This document shows positions 8,836 to 17,682 of a stretch of DNA of 64,000 nucleotides, one piece after another. A model generated the notes under the pieces. It was given only the letters and a program-made list of their open reading frames with translations. It was not told the DNA's origin and searched no databases. A program made the translations under genes and the position numbers. Origin of the DNA: Pantoea allii (GTDB lineage Bacteria; Pseudomonadota; Gammaproteobacteria; Enterobacterales; Enterobacteriaceae). Location of the stretch: positions 19,875 through 83,874 of the forward strand of contig NZ_NTMH01000053.1 in the NCBI RefSeq assembly GCF_002307475.1, given 5' to 3'. Within the stretch, counting starts at the first letter, position 1, and each line of letters opens with the position of its first letter.

Positions 8836-8859
8836 AGATGTTTAGACGTCCATACGGAT
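8836..8859 (+). promoter_or_regulatory. Tandem MetJ (met box) operator
   Basis: Three adjacent 8-mers, AGATGTTT, AGACGTCC and ATACGGAT, match the met-box consensus AGACGTCT at 6, 7 and 5 positions. Contiguous 8-bp spacing is the MetJ hallmark. The site lies between the predicted start of transcription and mmuP, which fits methionine-dependent repression of S-methylmethionine use. Confidence 0.65.
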
Positions 8860-8866
8860 GGAGTAT

Positions 8867-10273
8867 ATGAGCGAGCAGACGACTTCTTCGCAGGATCAAT
8901 TCAAGCGAACCATGAAAGTTCGTCATCTGGTGATGTTATCGCTGGGTGGCGTTATTGGCACCGGCCTGTTTTTTAATACCGGCTATATTATTTCCACGAC
9001 AGGAGCTGCAGGCACGCTGCTGGCTTATCTGATTGGCGCGCTGGTGGTCTGGCTCGTCATGGCCTGTCTGGGTGAGCTGTCAGTCGCCATGCCTGAAACG
9101 GGGGCGTTTCACGTGTATGCTGCCCGCTACCTGAGCCCGGCCACAGGTTATACCGTTGCCTGGCTGTACTGGCTGACCTGGACCGTGGCGTTGGGCTCGA
9201 GCCTCACGGCGGCAGGGTTCTGTATGCAGTACTGGTTTCCACACGTGCCGGTGTGGATATGGTGCCTCGTGTTCTGTATTGCCATCTATCTGCTCAACGT
9301 GATTTCCACCCGCTTCTTTGCCGAAGGGGAGTTCTGGTTTTCCATTATCAAAGTCATCACCATTGTTGCCTTTATCGTGCTGGGCGGTGCGGCGATGTTT
9401 GGCTTTATCCCCATGAAGGACGGCACGCCTGCGCCGGGATTAAGTAATATCACGGCTCACGGCTGGCTGCCCAATGGCGTGTTGCCGATTCTCATGACCA
9501 TGGTCGCGGTGAACTTTGCGTTTTCCGGCACCGAGTTAATTGGTATTGCCGCGGGTGAAACCGAAAATCCACAGAAAGTCGTGCCGCTGGCGATTCGCAC
9601 CACCGTCGCGCGCCTAATCCTGTTCTTTGTCGGCACGGTCTTCGTGCTGGCGGCGCTGATCCCAATGGACCAGGCTGGTATCGTCAAAAGCCCCTTTGTA
9701 TTGGTGTTTGAGAAGATCGGCATTCCGTGGGCGGCGGATATCATTAACTTTGTGATACTGACTGCCATCCTGTCGGCCGCTAACTCAGGTTTGTATGCCT
9801 CGGGCCGTATGCTGTGGTCGCTGGCCAATGAAAAGACGCTGCCGCGCGCCTTCGCCCGGGTCAACAAACGCGGCGTACCGCTGCTGGCAATCACGGTCAG
9901 TATGATAGGTGGCCTGCTGGCGCTGTTCTCCAGTGTTATCGCGCCGGATACCGTGTTTGTGGCGCTGTCTGCTATCTCTGGCTTTGCGGTGGTCGCCGTG
10001 TGGCTAAGCATCTGCGCATCGCACTACGTTTTTCGCAGGCGTCATGTGCAACAGGGGAAATCGCTGCAGGATTTGGTGTACCGCGCGCCGCTGTATCCGC
10101 TCACTCCAGTCCTGGGCTTCCTGCTTTGCCTGCTGGCCTGTGTGGGGCTGGCATTCGATCCTTCGCAGCGCATCGCCCTGTGGTGCGGAATTCCGTTTGT
10201 GCTGTTTTGCTATGCCGCTTACCATGTCACGCACAAAAAAACACAGGCTAAGGAGGCCAGGGATGTCGCATAA
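8867..10273 (+). CDS. mmuP: S-methylmethionine permease MmuP
   Basis: MmuP imports S-methylmethionine across the inner membrane. It is an amino acid-polyamine-organocation (APC, amino acid permease) protein of about 468 residues with roughly twelve membrane segments, almost the E. coli length. The N-terminal TM1 motif LSLGGVIGTGLFFNTG, the GELSVAMPETGAFHVYA stretch and SGTELIGIAAGETENP are family-typical and nearly identical to E. coli MmuP. The start is not certain: ATG 8867 gives the usual length but has GGAG only 3 bp away, while ATG 8858 has no ribosome site. It overlaps mmuM by 11 bp. Confidence 0.94.
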   Translation: MSEQTTSSQDQFKRTMKVRHLVMLSLGGVIGTGLFFNTGYIISTTGAAGTLLAYLIGALVVWLVMACLGELSVAMPETGAFHVYAARYLSPATGYTVAWLYWLTWTVALGSSLTAAGFCMQYWFPHVPVWIWCLVFCIAIYLLNVISTRFFAEGEFWFSIIKVITIVAFIVLGGAAMFGFIPMKDGTPAPGLSNITAHGWLPNGVLPILMTMVAVNFAFSGTELIGIAAGETENPQKVVPLAIRTTVARLILFFVGTVFVLAALIPMDQAGIVKSPFVLVFEKIGIPWAADIINFVILTAILSAANSGLYASGRMLWSLANEKTLPRAFARVNKRGVPLLAITVSMIGGLLALFSSVIAPDTVFVALSAISGFAVVAVWLSICASHYVFRRRHVQQGKSLQDLVYRAPLYPLTPVLGFLLCLLACVGLAFDPSQRIALWCGIPFVLFCYAAYHVTHKKTQAKEARDVA

Positions 10274-11198
10274 TCCTGTTGCGCACGCACTACAACAGTC
10301 TGCACCGTTGATTCTGGATGGGGCGCTGGCGACCGAGCTTGAGGCCCGAGGCTGTGATCTGGCGGATGCCTTGTGGTCTGCAAAAGTATTGATGGAAAAC
10401 CCTGAGCTGATTTATCAGGTGCACTACGACTATTTTGCGGCAGGCGCGCGCTGCGCGATTACCGCCAGCTATCAGGCGACGCCGCAGGGGTTTGCGGCGC
10501 GCGGCCTGGACGAACAACAGTCTTTGGCGCTGATCGGACAAAGTGTTGAACTGGCCGCCCGCGCCCGTCGTGATTATCTGGCGACGCAGGCCGATGAAAC
10601 GATCCTGCTGGTGGCCGGCTCTGTCGGACCCTACGGCGCGTTTCTGGCCGATGGTTCGGAATACCGGGGTGACTATGCGCTGCCCGAAGCCGAGATGATG
10701 GCGTTTCATCGCCCACGCATCACCGCTTTACTGGCGGCGGGCGTGGATGTGCTGGCCTGCGAAACGCTGCCCTCCTTTGCTGAAGCGCGCGCGCTGGTTG
10801 CCCTGTTAGGCGAATTTCCTGACAGCAGCGCCTGGTTCTCGTTTACGTTGCGTGATGCCGAACACATCAGCGATGGTACGCCGCTGCATGAAGTGGCCGC
10901 GTATCTGAATGCGCAGCCGCAGGTTGTCGCGATGGGGATCAACTGTATCGCGCTGGAAAGCGTTACGCCGGCCTTACAACAGCTACAGCGCCTGACAGAC
11001 AAACCGCTGGTGGTGTATCCCAATTCAGGTGAGCAGTATGATGCCAGCAGTAAAACCTGGCATTCTGCCCCCTCTGGCTGCACCTTGCATGACAAGTTTA
11101 CCGAGTGGCAGCAGTCCGGTGCCCGGTTAATTGGCGGCTGTTGCCGTACCTCGCCTGCAGACATCGCGGCTATTGCCCGGCATTGTCAACCGCAATAA
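10263..11198 (+). CDS. mmuM: Homocysteine S-methyltransferase MmuM
   Basis: MmuM transfers a methyl group from S-methylmethionine to homocysteine, giving two methionines. The protein has 311 residues. The three zinc-ligand cysteines are visible: one in MGINCIALES (about residue 229) and the C293-C294 pair in IGGCCRTSP. The N-terminal LDGALATELEARG is the usual opening of the TIM barrel. ATG 10263 is chosen because AAGGAGG precedes it by a good distance; the longer frame upstream is inside mmuP. The 11-bp overlap with mmuP indicates one coupled operon. Confidence 0.95.
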   Translation: MSHNPVAHALQQSAPLILDGALATELEARGCDLADALWSAKVLMENPELIYQVHYDYFAAGARCAITASYQATPQGFAARGLDEQQSLALIGQSVELAARARRDYLATQADETILLVAGSVGPYGAFLADGSEYRGDYALPEAEMMAFHRPRITALLAAGVDVLACETLPSFAEARALVALLGEFPDSSAWFSFTLRDAEHISDGTPLHEVAAYLNAQPQVVAMGINCIALESVTPALQQLQRLTDKPLVVYPNSGEQYDASSKTWHSAPSGCTLHDKFTEWQQSGARLIGGCCRTSPADIAAIARHCQPQ

Positions 11199-11206
11199 AG
11201 CAGCAG

Positions 11207-11229
11207 AATCGGGCGATGATAGCCCGATT
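11207..11229 (+). terminator. Stem-loop after mmuM
   Basis: AATCGGGC and GCCCGATT form a perfect 8-bp stem with a 7-base loop just after mmuM. There is no T-run, so its strength as a terminator is uncertain. Confidence 0.45.
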
Positions 11230-11294
11230 GAGACAGATGAAAAGGTGGGAAGGGCGGTTTACACTGTGCTTCCTGACTTTTATCGGACCCTTCC

Positions 11295-11714
11295 ATGAAA
11301 CAGCACATTTTGGCTCTCGCCGCCGCAATGCTCCTGAGCGGCTGCGCCACCATTGTTGGCAATGAAACCCAATCGGTCCTGATCGATTCGCAGCCGCCGG
11401 GCGCGCGTTTTACCGTGCAGGATGAAAACGGCCGTCCGGTTGCGGAAGGATACACGCCCAAAACCGTTATCCTGGAGAAATCCAACCACAGCTACTTTGG
11501 CAAGAAGCACTATTTGCTGATGCTGGAAAGCCCGGGCTATGTGCCGGTGACGGTACCGATTGAGGCCCGCGCCAACCTGTGGTACCTGCTGGGGAACATT
11601 CCACTGCTTGGCTTACCGGGCTGGTTACTGGTCGATCCGTTCTATGGAGGGATGTACAACCTGGAGCCGGAGCATCCTCGTCCTTACATGAATCCGGTTG
11701 GCGCGCGCGGCTGA
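11295..11714 (+). CDS. Predicted PEGA-like outer-envelope lipoprotein
   Basis: This 139-residue protein begins with a lipoprotein signal peptide; the lipobox LLSG-C places the lipid-carrying Cys at residue 17. The next residues (ATIVGNETQSV) contain no Asp at +2, so outer-membrane sorting is likely. The mature part (IDSQPPGARFTVQDENGRPVAEGYTP) resembles a PEGA-type surface beta domain. A Gly/Leu-rich hydrophobic stretch follows (WYLLGNIPLLGLPGWLLVDPFYGGMYNL). I recognise no named orthologue. It sits alone, converging with speG, whose stop is the next base. Confidence 0.75.
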   Translation: MKQHILALAAAMLLSGCATIVGNETQSVLIDSQPPGARFTVQDENGRPVAEGYTPKTVILEKSNHSYFGKKHYLLMLESPGYVPVTVPIEARANLWYLLGNIPLLGLPGWLLVDPFYGGMYNLEPEHPRPYMNPVGARG

Positions 11715-12260
11715 TTACTGGGCCGTGGGTTTGACCATGCTGCCCTGGGTTTTATGCCGTTCAAGGTACTGATGCTGGAAGATACACATCCGGATCGTAT
11801 TGCGGTACTCGCCATTGATGAAGAATTCGTGTTTTAACACGCCTTCAATCTCAAAGCCGAGTTTGCTGTAGATGTGGATCGCTTTCTCGTTTTCCTGATC
11901 GACAATCAGGTAGAGCTTATACAGGTTCAGTACCGAGAAACCATAATCCATCGCCAGCCGGGCGGCCTGCGTCGCCAGGCCTTTGCCCTGATGTGTCGGA
12001 TCGATGATGATCTGAAACTCGGCGCGGCGGTGGACATGGTTGATCTCCACTAATTCCACCATTCCCGCTTTTTGCCCCTCATGCTCGACGACAAAACGCC
12101 GTTCGGTCTGATCGTGAATGTGCTTGTCGTAAAGATCTGACAGCTCAACAAACGCCTCATAGGGCTCTTCGAACCAGTAGCGCATGACGCTGGCGTTATT
12201 ATCCAACTGGTGCACAAAGTGCAGATCTTCTCTTTCCAGCGGGCGGAGTCTGATGGTCAT
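11715..12260 (-). CDS. speG: Spermidine N1-acetyltransferase SpeG
   Basis: SpeG acetylates spermidine and spermine with acetyl-CoA to prevent polyamine toxicity. This 181-residue GNAT protein matches E. coli SpeG almost throughout: VHQLDNNASVMRYWFEEPYEAF with the allosteric polyamine site, the acetyl-CoA loop QGKGLATQAA, and the C-terminal MHEFF-like segment. AAGGAAAA precedes ATG 12260. It converges head-on with the lipoprotein gene and lies 14 bp after the peptide-type ABC operon on the same strand. Confidence 0.95.
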   Translation of the reverse strand: MTIRLRPLEREDLHFVHQLDNNASVMRYWFEEPYEAFVELSDLYDKHIHDQTERRFVVEHEGQKAGMVELVEINHVHRRAEFQIIIDPTHQGKGLATQAARLAMDYGFSVLNLYKLYLIVDQENEKAIHIYSKLGFEIEGVLKHEFFINGEYRNTIRMCIFQHQYLERHKTQGSMVKPTAQ

Positions 12261-12274
12261 CGTTTTTCCTTACG

Positions 12275-12958
12275 TTAGGCTGATGCGGCAATGTGCTCAA
12301 CGATCCGCCCCTGCGCCATGCGTACGGCACGGTCACACATATGGTCAATCACATCGGGATCGTGGCTGACCAGAACCATGGTCAGGCCATCCTGACGCTT
12401 GAGATCGTTAAGTAGATTGAGGATTTCAGCCTGTATTGACATATCCAGTGCTGACGTCGGCTCATCCAGCAGCAGTATTTTGGGTTGCAGCAGCAGGGCG
12501 CGAACAATCGCCACGCGCTGACGCTGGCCGCCGGACAGCTGATGAGGATAACGATCGGCTAATGCCGGGTCCAGACCCACATGGCGAAATCCGTCATGAA
12601 TACGATCCGCAATGTTATCCCGCTTCAGCAGTTTTAGCGGCTCAGCCAGCGTGCGGCGCAGGCGGTGGCGAGGATGCAGGGACGCGTAAGGGTCCTGAAA
12701 CACCATCTGCACTTCCTGACGCAGCGCACCGGTAAAGGTGTTGCCCGGCAGCACCGGATGTCCCGCCAGCTGCATCTCCCCCTGCCAGTGGGGATTCAGC
12801 CCCGCCATGACCCACAGCAGCGACGATTTACCACAGCCGGACGGGCCGACCAGGCCAAAGCACTCACCGGCGTTCACCTGAAGATTCACGTCGTGCACCA
12901 CGGTGCGAAGATCGTAACCCTGTTTGTGTGACACGCTGAGGTTATGCAGATTAATCAT
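12275..12958 (-). CDS. Peptide/nickel-type ABC transporter ATP-binding protein (second ATPase)
   Basis: This 227-residue ATPase is of the OppF/DppF/NikE type and pairs with the ATPase encoded upstream. Walker A is GPSGCGKSS, the Q-loop QMVFQDPYASLHPRH is the one typical of this subfamily, the signature is LSGGQRQRVAIVRAL, and Walker B is ILLLDEPTSALD. It ends shortly after the H-loop and lacks the C-terminal oligopeptide-transporter extension, like shorter NikE-type subunits. ATG 12958 overlaps the upstream stop by 8 bp. The substrate of the system is not evident. Confidence 0.87.
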   Translation of the reverse strand: MINLHNLSVSHKQGYDLRTVVHDVNLQVNAGECFGLVGPSGCGKSSLLWVMAGLNPHWQGEMQLAGHPVLPGNTFTGALRQEVQMVFQDPYASLHPRHRLRRTLAEPLKLLKRDNIADRIHDGFRHVGLDPALADRYPHQLSGGQRQRVAIVRALLLQPKILLLDEPTSALDMSIQAEILNLLNDLKRQDGLTMVLVSHDPDVIDHMCDRAVRMAQGRIVEHIAASA

Positions 12959-13781
12959 CGTTGTTGGCCTCCAGCGCTGCACGGTCCAGCACCGGCAGCA
13001 GTTGTCCATGTGTCGCTTTACTGGGACGGCATGACCACAGCGTGCGGGTGTAAGGATGTGTCGCCTGAGGCAGGTCGGCAGCAGGCAGCGTATCCAGTAC
13101 CCGGCCTTTGTACATCACCATCACGCGCTCGCAGTGTTCTGACACCTGTTGCAGATCGTGGCTGATCAGCAGCAGGCCCATATTGCGGGATTCAACCAGT
13201 TGGCGGATCAGCGCCAGCACCTGATCGCGCATGGCGTGATCCAGCGCGGAGGTAGGCTCATCGGCAATCAAAAAGGCAGGATCGGTAATCAGGGCGATCG
13301 CCAGCATCACGCGCTGGCCCATTCCGCCTGAAAGCTGGTGCGGATAAAACTGCATCAGCGCACGCGGGTCCGGCAAACCCACCGCGTTGAGCATATCGCA
13401 GACTTTTTCTTTCCGTTCTGCACGGCTCAGACGGCGGTGCAGAATCAGCGGTTCTTCAACCTGCCAGCCGATCGTCCGCGCCGGATTCAGCGCATACTTG
13501 GGGTCCTGCATCACCATGGCCACCCGATCGCCACGAAGCTTACTCCAGCTACGTTCATTCAGGGTCAGGGCATTTTCACCGGCGACCTGCAGCTGGCTGG
13601 CGTGCAGATGCAGCGATGGCGACAGTAACCCCATCAAGGTGCGCGCAGTGAGTGATTTGCCGGAACCGGACTCACCGACCAGCGCCACGCGCTCACGTCC
13701 GATGGCGAAGCTGATATTATCCACCAGCGTCGCGTCGTCGCTGCGGATGCTCAGCGACTCTACAAGAATGTTATTTTGCAT
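12951..13781 (-). CDS. Peptide/nickel-type ABC transporter ATP-binding protein (first ATPase)
   Basis: This 276-residue ATPase is of the OppD/DppD/NikD type. Walker A is GESGSGKSLT, the signature LSGGMGQRVMLAIALI, and Walker B FLIADEPTSALD. The C-terminal tail (HPYTRTLWSC) is the usual OPP motif and contains only one Cys, so an iron-sulfur cluster is unlikely. I start at ATG 13781 (MQNNILVESL) rather than ten codons upstream because it fits the family N-terminus. It overlaps both neighbours by 8-11 bp, so all five genes are translationally coupled. Confidence 0.88.
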   Translation of the reverse strand: MQNNILVESLSIRSDDATLVDNISFAIGRERVALVGESGSGKSLTARTLMGLLSPSLHLHASQLQVAGENALTLNERSWSKLRGDRVAMVMQDPKYALNPARTIGWQVEEPLILHRRLSRAERKEKVCDMLNAVGLPDPRALMQFYPHQLSGGMGQRVMLAIALITDPAFLIADEPTSALDHAMRDQVLALIRQLVESRNMGLLLISHDLQQVSEHCERVMVMYKGRVLDTLPAADLPQATHPYTRTLWSCRPSKATHGQLLPVLDRAALEANNDD

Positions 13782-14628
13782 GTCGGGTATCCAGTCGGTC
13801 ACGCAGGCCATCGCCTGTCAGATTAAAGGCCAGGCTGGCAAACAGAATGGCCGCGCCGGGCGCGGCAGCCACCCACCACTGGTCAAAAATCACCTTACTG
13901 CCTTCTGCCACCATGGAACCCCACTCGGCGGTAGGCGGTTGCACGCCCATGCCCAGGAAGCCCAGTCCGGCTGCGGCGAGGATAATCCCGCCCAGGCTGA
14001 GTGCGGCACGCACCACCGCCGTGGGCAGGCACAGTGGCAGAATATGGCCGAACATCAGGCGAAAACCGGTAATTCCCTGCATACGGGCGGCGGCCAGATA
14101 GTCACTGCGCCGCAGGGACAGCGTTTCGGCTCGCGCCTGACGGGCAAACGGCGGCCAACTGGTCAGCGCCAGCGCCAGCGCGCCGTTCATCAGTCCCGGC
14201 CCCATTATCGCGACCAGCGCCAGTGCAATCACCAGATTGGGCAGCGACAGAAAAATATCGGTAATGCGCATTAACACGCGCTCGGTCCAGCCGCCTACAT
14301 AACCGGCGGTAATCCCCACCAGTAAGCCGACCGGAATGGTCAGGATCAGAATTAACGAGACCAGCAGCAGCGTAGGACGCGCGCCATAAATCACCCGGGA
14401 CAGCAGGTCGCGGCCAAAACCGTCGGTACCAAACCAGTGTGCAGCCGAAGGCGGCAGCAACCGACTGGAGATGGTTTGCAGATTCGGATCGTACGGCGCG
14501 ATCAGCGGGGCCAGCAGTGCCATCAGAATGACAATAGCCACCAGCGTTAACCCAATGGTTAACGAGGTAATCCGGCGGCGACTGCGGCGTGGTCGCACCG
14601 TTTCAAGTTCAGTGAGTTGTTGCGTCAT
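13771..14628 (-). CDS. Peptide/nickel-type ABC transporter permease (DppC-like)
   Basis: This 285-residue inner-membrane permease is of the DppC/OppC/NikC class. The hydrophilic N-terminus precedes a first membrane helix (LTIGLTLVAIVILMALLAPLIAPYDP). The conserved HWFGTDGFGRDLLSRVIYGAR segment and the EAA loop (RRSDYLAAARMQGITGFRLMFGHILP) are clear. Five to six membrane segments are expected. It overlaps the preceding permease gene by 4 bp (ATGA). Confidence 0.88.
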   Translation of the reverse strand: MTQQLTELETVRPRRSRRRITSLTIGLTLVAIVILMALLAPLIAPYDPNLQTISSRLLPPSAAHWFGTDGFGRDLLSRVIYGARPTLLLVSLILILTIPVGLLVGITAGYVGGWTERVLMRITDIFLSLPNLVIALALVAIMGPGLMNGALALALTSWPPFARQARAETLSLRRSDYLAAARMQGITGFRLMFGHILPLCLPTAVVRAALSLGGIILAAAGLGFLGMGVQPPTAEWGSMVAEGSKVIFDQWWVAAAPGAAILFASLAFNLTGDGLRDRLDTRHAK

Positions 14629-15677
14629 CGTGTTCTCGGGTCGGTTAACCAGGTAAGGGCATCCGCCAGCGCGTTAATCAGGATAAAGCAGCCGCCGATC
14701 AGTAAGGTGGCACCTAAAATCGCCGGCACATCGCCAGAGAAAAGCGCATTGGTCATGTAGCGTCCCACGCCGGGCCAGGCAAACACGGTTTCCGTCAGGA
14801 CCGAGCCTTCCAGCAGCGTGGCGTAAGAGAGGGCAATCACGGTAATCAACGTGCCGAGCACGTTAGGGAAGATATGACGCAGCAGAATACGCACCCGGCC
14901 CGCGCCTTTAGCACGCGCCAGCACCACATACTCTTTGCTGCTCTCTTCCAGCAGCGCGGCGCGCAGCAACCGTGTAATGCCTGCCATCGCCAGCAGACCC
15001 AGGATCACTACCGGTAACCATAAGTGCGCTACGGCGTTCCAGAATATCTCCCGGTCACCTGACAGCCAGCTGTCAATCAGCACGAAGCCGGTTTTCGGCT
15101 CCAGCGTATAGGCCCAGATATCATCCAGTCGCCCCGGCCCGGCAGACCAGTGCAGCACCGCATAAAACAGCAACAGGCCCAGCAGGCCCAGCCAGAAGAC
15201 CGGCACGGAGTAACCCAGCAGAGAGATAAAACGGGCGACGTTATCAATCACGCTGCCGGGTTTCCAGGCGGCCAGCAGTGCCAGCAAAACGCCAAACACC
15301 ACGGCAAAAATCATCGCGCAGGTGGCCAGCTCAATGGTTGCCGGAAACGTCTGGAGCAGGTCGCTGCTGACCGGCTGGTTGGTCAGACGGGAAACCCCAA
15401 GGTCGCCGCGCAACAGATGCTCGACGTAGTGCCAGAACTGCATCAGTACCGGTTGATCCAGCCCAAGGTCGTGACGCACCTGCGCATAGGTCGCTTCGCT
15501 GGCATGATCGCCTGCTATCTGCTGTACCGGATCGATAGGGGACAGATGCGACAGCATAAAGGTGAACGCCAGTAACCCCAGCAGGGTGATCACCAGCGAC
15601 AGTAAGCCTGATGAAAGGCGGCCAACGCGCCGCCAAATATGCCGGGAGGACCCGGCAGAAGAGGCAGAGTGTGCCAT
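14625..15677 (-). CDS. Peptide/nickel-type ABC transporter permease (DppB-like)
   Basis: This 350-residue inner-membrane permease is of the DppB/OppB class. It has an N-terminal membrane helix, the family motif HLSPIDPVQQIAGDHASEA, and the EAA loop (EESSKEYVVLARAKGAGRVRILLRHIFPN). The start codon shares one base with the stop of the binding-protein gene (TAATG). It forms the membrane channel with the DppC-like subunit. Confidence 0.88.
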   Translation of the reverse strand: MAHSASSAGSSRHIWRRVGRLSSGLLSLVITLLGLLAFTFMLSHLSPIDPVQQIAGDHASEATYAQVRHDLGLDQPVLMQFWHYVEHLLRGDLGVSRLTNQPVSSDLLQTFPATIELATCAMIFAVVFGVLLALLAAWKPGSVIDNVARFISLLGYSVPVFWLGLLGLLLFYAVLHWSAGPGRLDDIWAYTLEPKTGFVLIDSWLSGDREIFWNAVAHLWLPVVILGLLAMAGITRLLRAALLEESSKEYVVLARAKGAGRVRILLRHIFPNVLGTLITVIALSYATLLEGSVLTETVFAWPGVGRYMTNALFSGDVPAILGATLLIGGCFILINALADALTWLTDPRTR

Positions 15678-17251
15678 TACTTCGTAACCTGCGAATAGTA
15701 AACCATGTCCGGGTTGATGCCCTGAACGTAGCCCTTGAGATTGTCGCGCAGGGCGATAAGGTTTTTCGCCTGCAGGCCAATCACATAAGGGGAGCTTTTC
15801 AGCACTTCACGCTGCATGGCCTGGTAGAGCGCAACGCGTTTTTTCGGATCGCTCTCGGCGGTCGCCGCCAGAACCTGCTTGTTCAGCTCCGGGATATGCC
15901 AGTCGGAACGGTAAGCAATCGTCTTGCTGCCATCTTCCGGGTTATAGGCAAAGGACGCGGCGTTGGTATTGGGATCAAAGTAGTCCGCGCCCCAGGCATT
16001 CAGCGTGCCTTCGTAGTTATGCGCTTTTACGCGCGTCGAGACTTCAGAACTGAGCCCCGGTAACACGTCGACTTTCACGCCGCCCTTGGCAAAGCTGCCC
16101 TGCAGGGCCTGCGCGATGTCGAGGTAAGGTGGCTGATTGCTGGTGGACAGGGTGAAGCTGACGTTGGTCAGGCCCGCTTTTTTCAGAATCGCTTTCGCTT
16201 TTTCAGGATCGTAACTGTAAGGCGTATCGTTCAGCGCACCGAGAAAACCTTTCGGCAGAAATGTTTGGTGAACATCGAACTGTCCTTTCAGCAACTGACC
16301 GGCAATGCCTTTATAGTCGAACAGGTAACGTGCCGCTTCCCAGAAGGCGGGGTTTTTAAGCGCGGCATTGTTTTTGTTGCCCACGTTGAACTGGATGTAA
16401 TACAGCGAGGCCATCGGAAAGGCTTCGGTGGTCACGCCGCTTTTGCCTTTGAGCGAGGCGATCTGGTCTGCGCCCAGATTACGGGCAATGTCCGCATCAC
16501 CCTGCTCAAGCAGTAAACGACGGGCAGCCGGTTCCGGCACGTTCTTAATCAGAATATTTTTGATCTTTGGCGCACCCGCCGGCGACGTCGGGTTGGCGGT
16601 CAGGATAACGGCCTGGTGCATGACTACCTTGCGGATCTGGTACGGGCCGCTCCCGGCGGAATTGGTCGCCAGCCAGCCGTTGCCAAAATCGCCTTTGGTG
16701 GCATGTGCCGTCACGGTCTTTTCATCCACAATGGAGGAGACCGGGGCAGAGAGCAGGCTCAGTACGTAGGCCGGGCTGACGTCGGCAGTCCAGCTGATTT
16801 GCACATGGTCGTCATCGACCTTTTTAAGGAAGCCATCCACGTTATCTTTGTTCCAGCCAAGCTGGGTAAGAATAAAGGAGGGATCAAGATTCAGTTTCAC
16901 AACACGGCCCAGCGAGAAGATCACATCTTCCGGACGCAGCGGGTTACCGCTGGAAAACGTCGCGCCTTTACGTAACGCAAACGTCAGGCTGCGGTTGTCA
17001 CTGCCTGGCTGCCAGGAGGTTGCCAGCGTCGGTTTTAAGTCGGTCGGATTTTGCGGATCGGACTGAACGAGGCGCTGATAAATGTTGGTAAAAGCCTGTA
17101 CGCTGGTGAGTTCAAATCCTTTAGCCGGATCGAAGCTGTCGGCATCGTCGGTCGACTGAACCACGACCAGCGTGTCTTTCGGTGTGGCAGCGTTTACGCT
17201 AAAGGCGGTGGCCAGTGACAAGGCCAGTAGTGATGGAATTATTTTTTTCAT
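15677..17251 (-). CDS. Periplasmic solute-binding protein, family 5 (DppA/OppA type)
   Basis: This 524-residue family-5 binding protein heads the ABC operon. From ATG 17251 there is a Sec signal peptide (MKKIIPSLLALSLATAFSVNA) with no lipobox, so the protein is free in the periplasm. The body has the SBP_bac_5 hallmarks: DADSFDPAKGFELTSVQAF, LKPTLATSWQPGSDNRSLTF and FALRKGATFSSGNPLRPEDV. The ligand cannot be told from sequence; peptides are the default for this family, and other solutes are possible. Upstream 17252-17459 would hold its promoter, but I see no convincing element. Confidence 0.88.
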   Translation of the reverse strand: MKKIIPSLLALSLATAFSVNAATPKDTLVVVQSTDDADSFDPAKGFELTSVQAFTNIYQRLVQSDPQNPTDLKPTLATSWQPGSDNRSLTFALRKGATFSSGNPLRPEDVIFSLGRVVKLNLDPSFILTQLGWNKDNVDGFLKKVDDDHVQISWTADVSPAYVLSLLSAPVSSIVDEKTVTAHATKGDFGNGWLATNSAGSGPYQIRKVVMHQAVILTANPTSPAGAPKIKNILIKNVPEPAARRLLLEQGDADIARNLGADQIASLKGKSGVTTEAFPMASLYYIQFNVGNKNNAALKNPAFWEAARYLFDYKGIAGQLLKGQFDVHQTFLPKGFLGALNDTPYSYDPEKAKAILKKAGLTNVSFTLSTSNQPPYLDIAQALQGSFAKGGVKVDVLPGLSSEVSTRVKAHNYEGTLNAWGADYFDPNTNAASFAYNPEDGSKTIAYRSDWHIPELNKQVLAATAESDPKKRVALYQAMQREVLKSSPYVIGLQAKNLIALRDNLKGYVQGINPDMVYYSQVTK

Positions 17252-17459
17252 GGAAAATCCTTGCCTGAGAAAGTAACGCGAGTGTACGAAAGGGCTCATG
17301 CAAAGAATAGTCCATTATGGGCTAATGATATGCAAAAAAGTTATAACCAATGCAGGACGGTTATAAGACGAAATGAAAATCGCAGGGTGTAACAGAAACG
17401 ATTAATAAACGAAACGCCGGTTAAACGGCTATTTTCCTTTACCCGCCGGGTGCGGCGTT

Positions 17460-17465
17460 TATACT
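17460..17465 (+). promoter_or_regulatory. Candidate -10 element of the mgtB leader transcript
   Basis: TATACT is a strong -10 hexamer about 440 bp before mgtB. No good -35 is present, which is typical of activator-dependent promoters. I looked for a PhoP box (two (T/G)GTTTA hexamers 5 bp apart) and found only partial matches (GGTTAA at 17419-17424), so PhoP control is a guess from gene function. Confidence 0.4.
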
Positions 17466-17525
17466 ACGTCAAAATAGTTGCAGGAGTCATACATTGGACA
17501 GTCACCCTAAATACGATTTAACTCC

Positions 17526-17554
17526 GGCAAGCTAACTGCATTTCGCTGCTTGCC
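17526..17554 (+). repeat. Stem-loop in the mgtB leader
   Basis: GGCAAGC pairs perfectly with GCTTGCC across a 15-base loop, near the 5' end of the predicted leader transcript. Confidence 0.5.
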
Positions 17555-17634
17555 ACCTGGCGGGCAGCAATCCCCTCTGTAGGTTTCGATTGCTCTCCTT
17601 AAAATAAACGCTGTAGTCACCGCGAGAGCACGCT

Positions 17635-17682
17635 ATGTTGATGTATATTCTGGCACTTTTTCCTCCGCCTCGACAGGCGTAG
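17635..17682 (+). CDS. MgtL/MgtP-like proline-rich leader peptide
   Basis: A 15-codon frame (MLMYILALFPPPRQA, stop TAG) lies inside the mgtB leader. It has three consecutive proline codons followed by Arg. In Salmonella and E. coli, leader peptides with proline-rich runs sit before mgtA and mgtCB and couple Mg2+, proline or ribosome stability to expression of the transporter. A second ATG at 17641 is an alternative start. The ribosome site is weak (GCGAGAG). The sequence differs from known MgtL, so the assignment rests on position and the PPP run. Confidence 0.5.
   Translation: MLMYILALFPPPRQA

Noticed and set aside
17401..17460. A PhoP box upstream of mgtB
   Set aside because: Only partial hexamer matches at the wrong distance from the -10 element; not strong enough to list.
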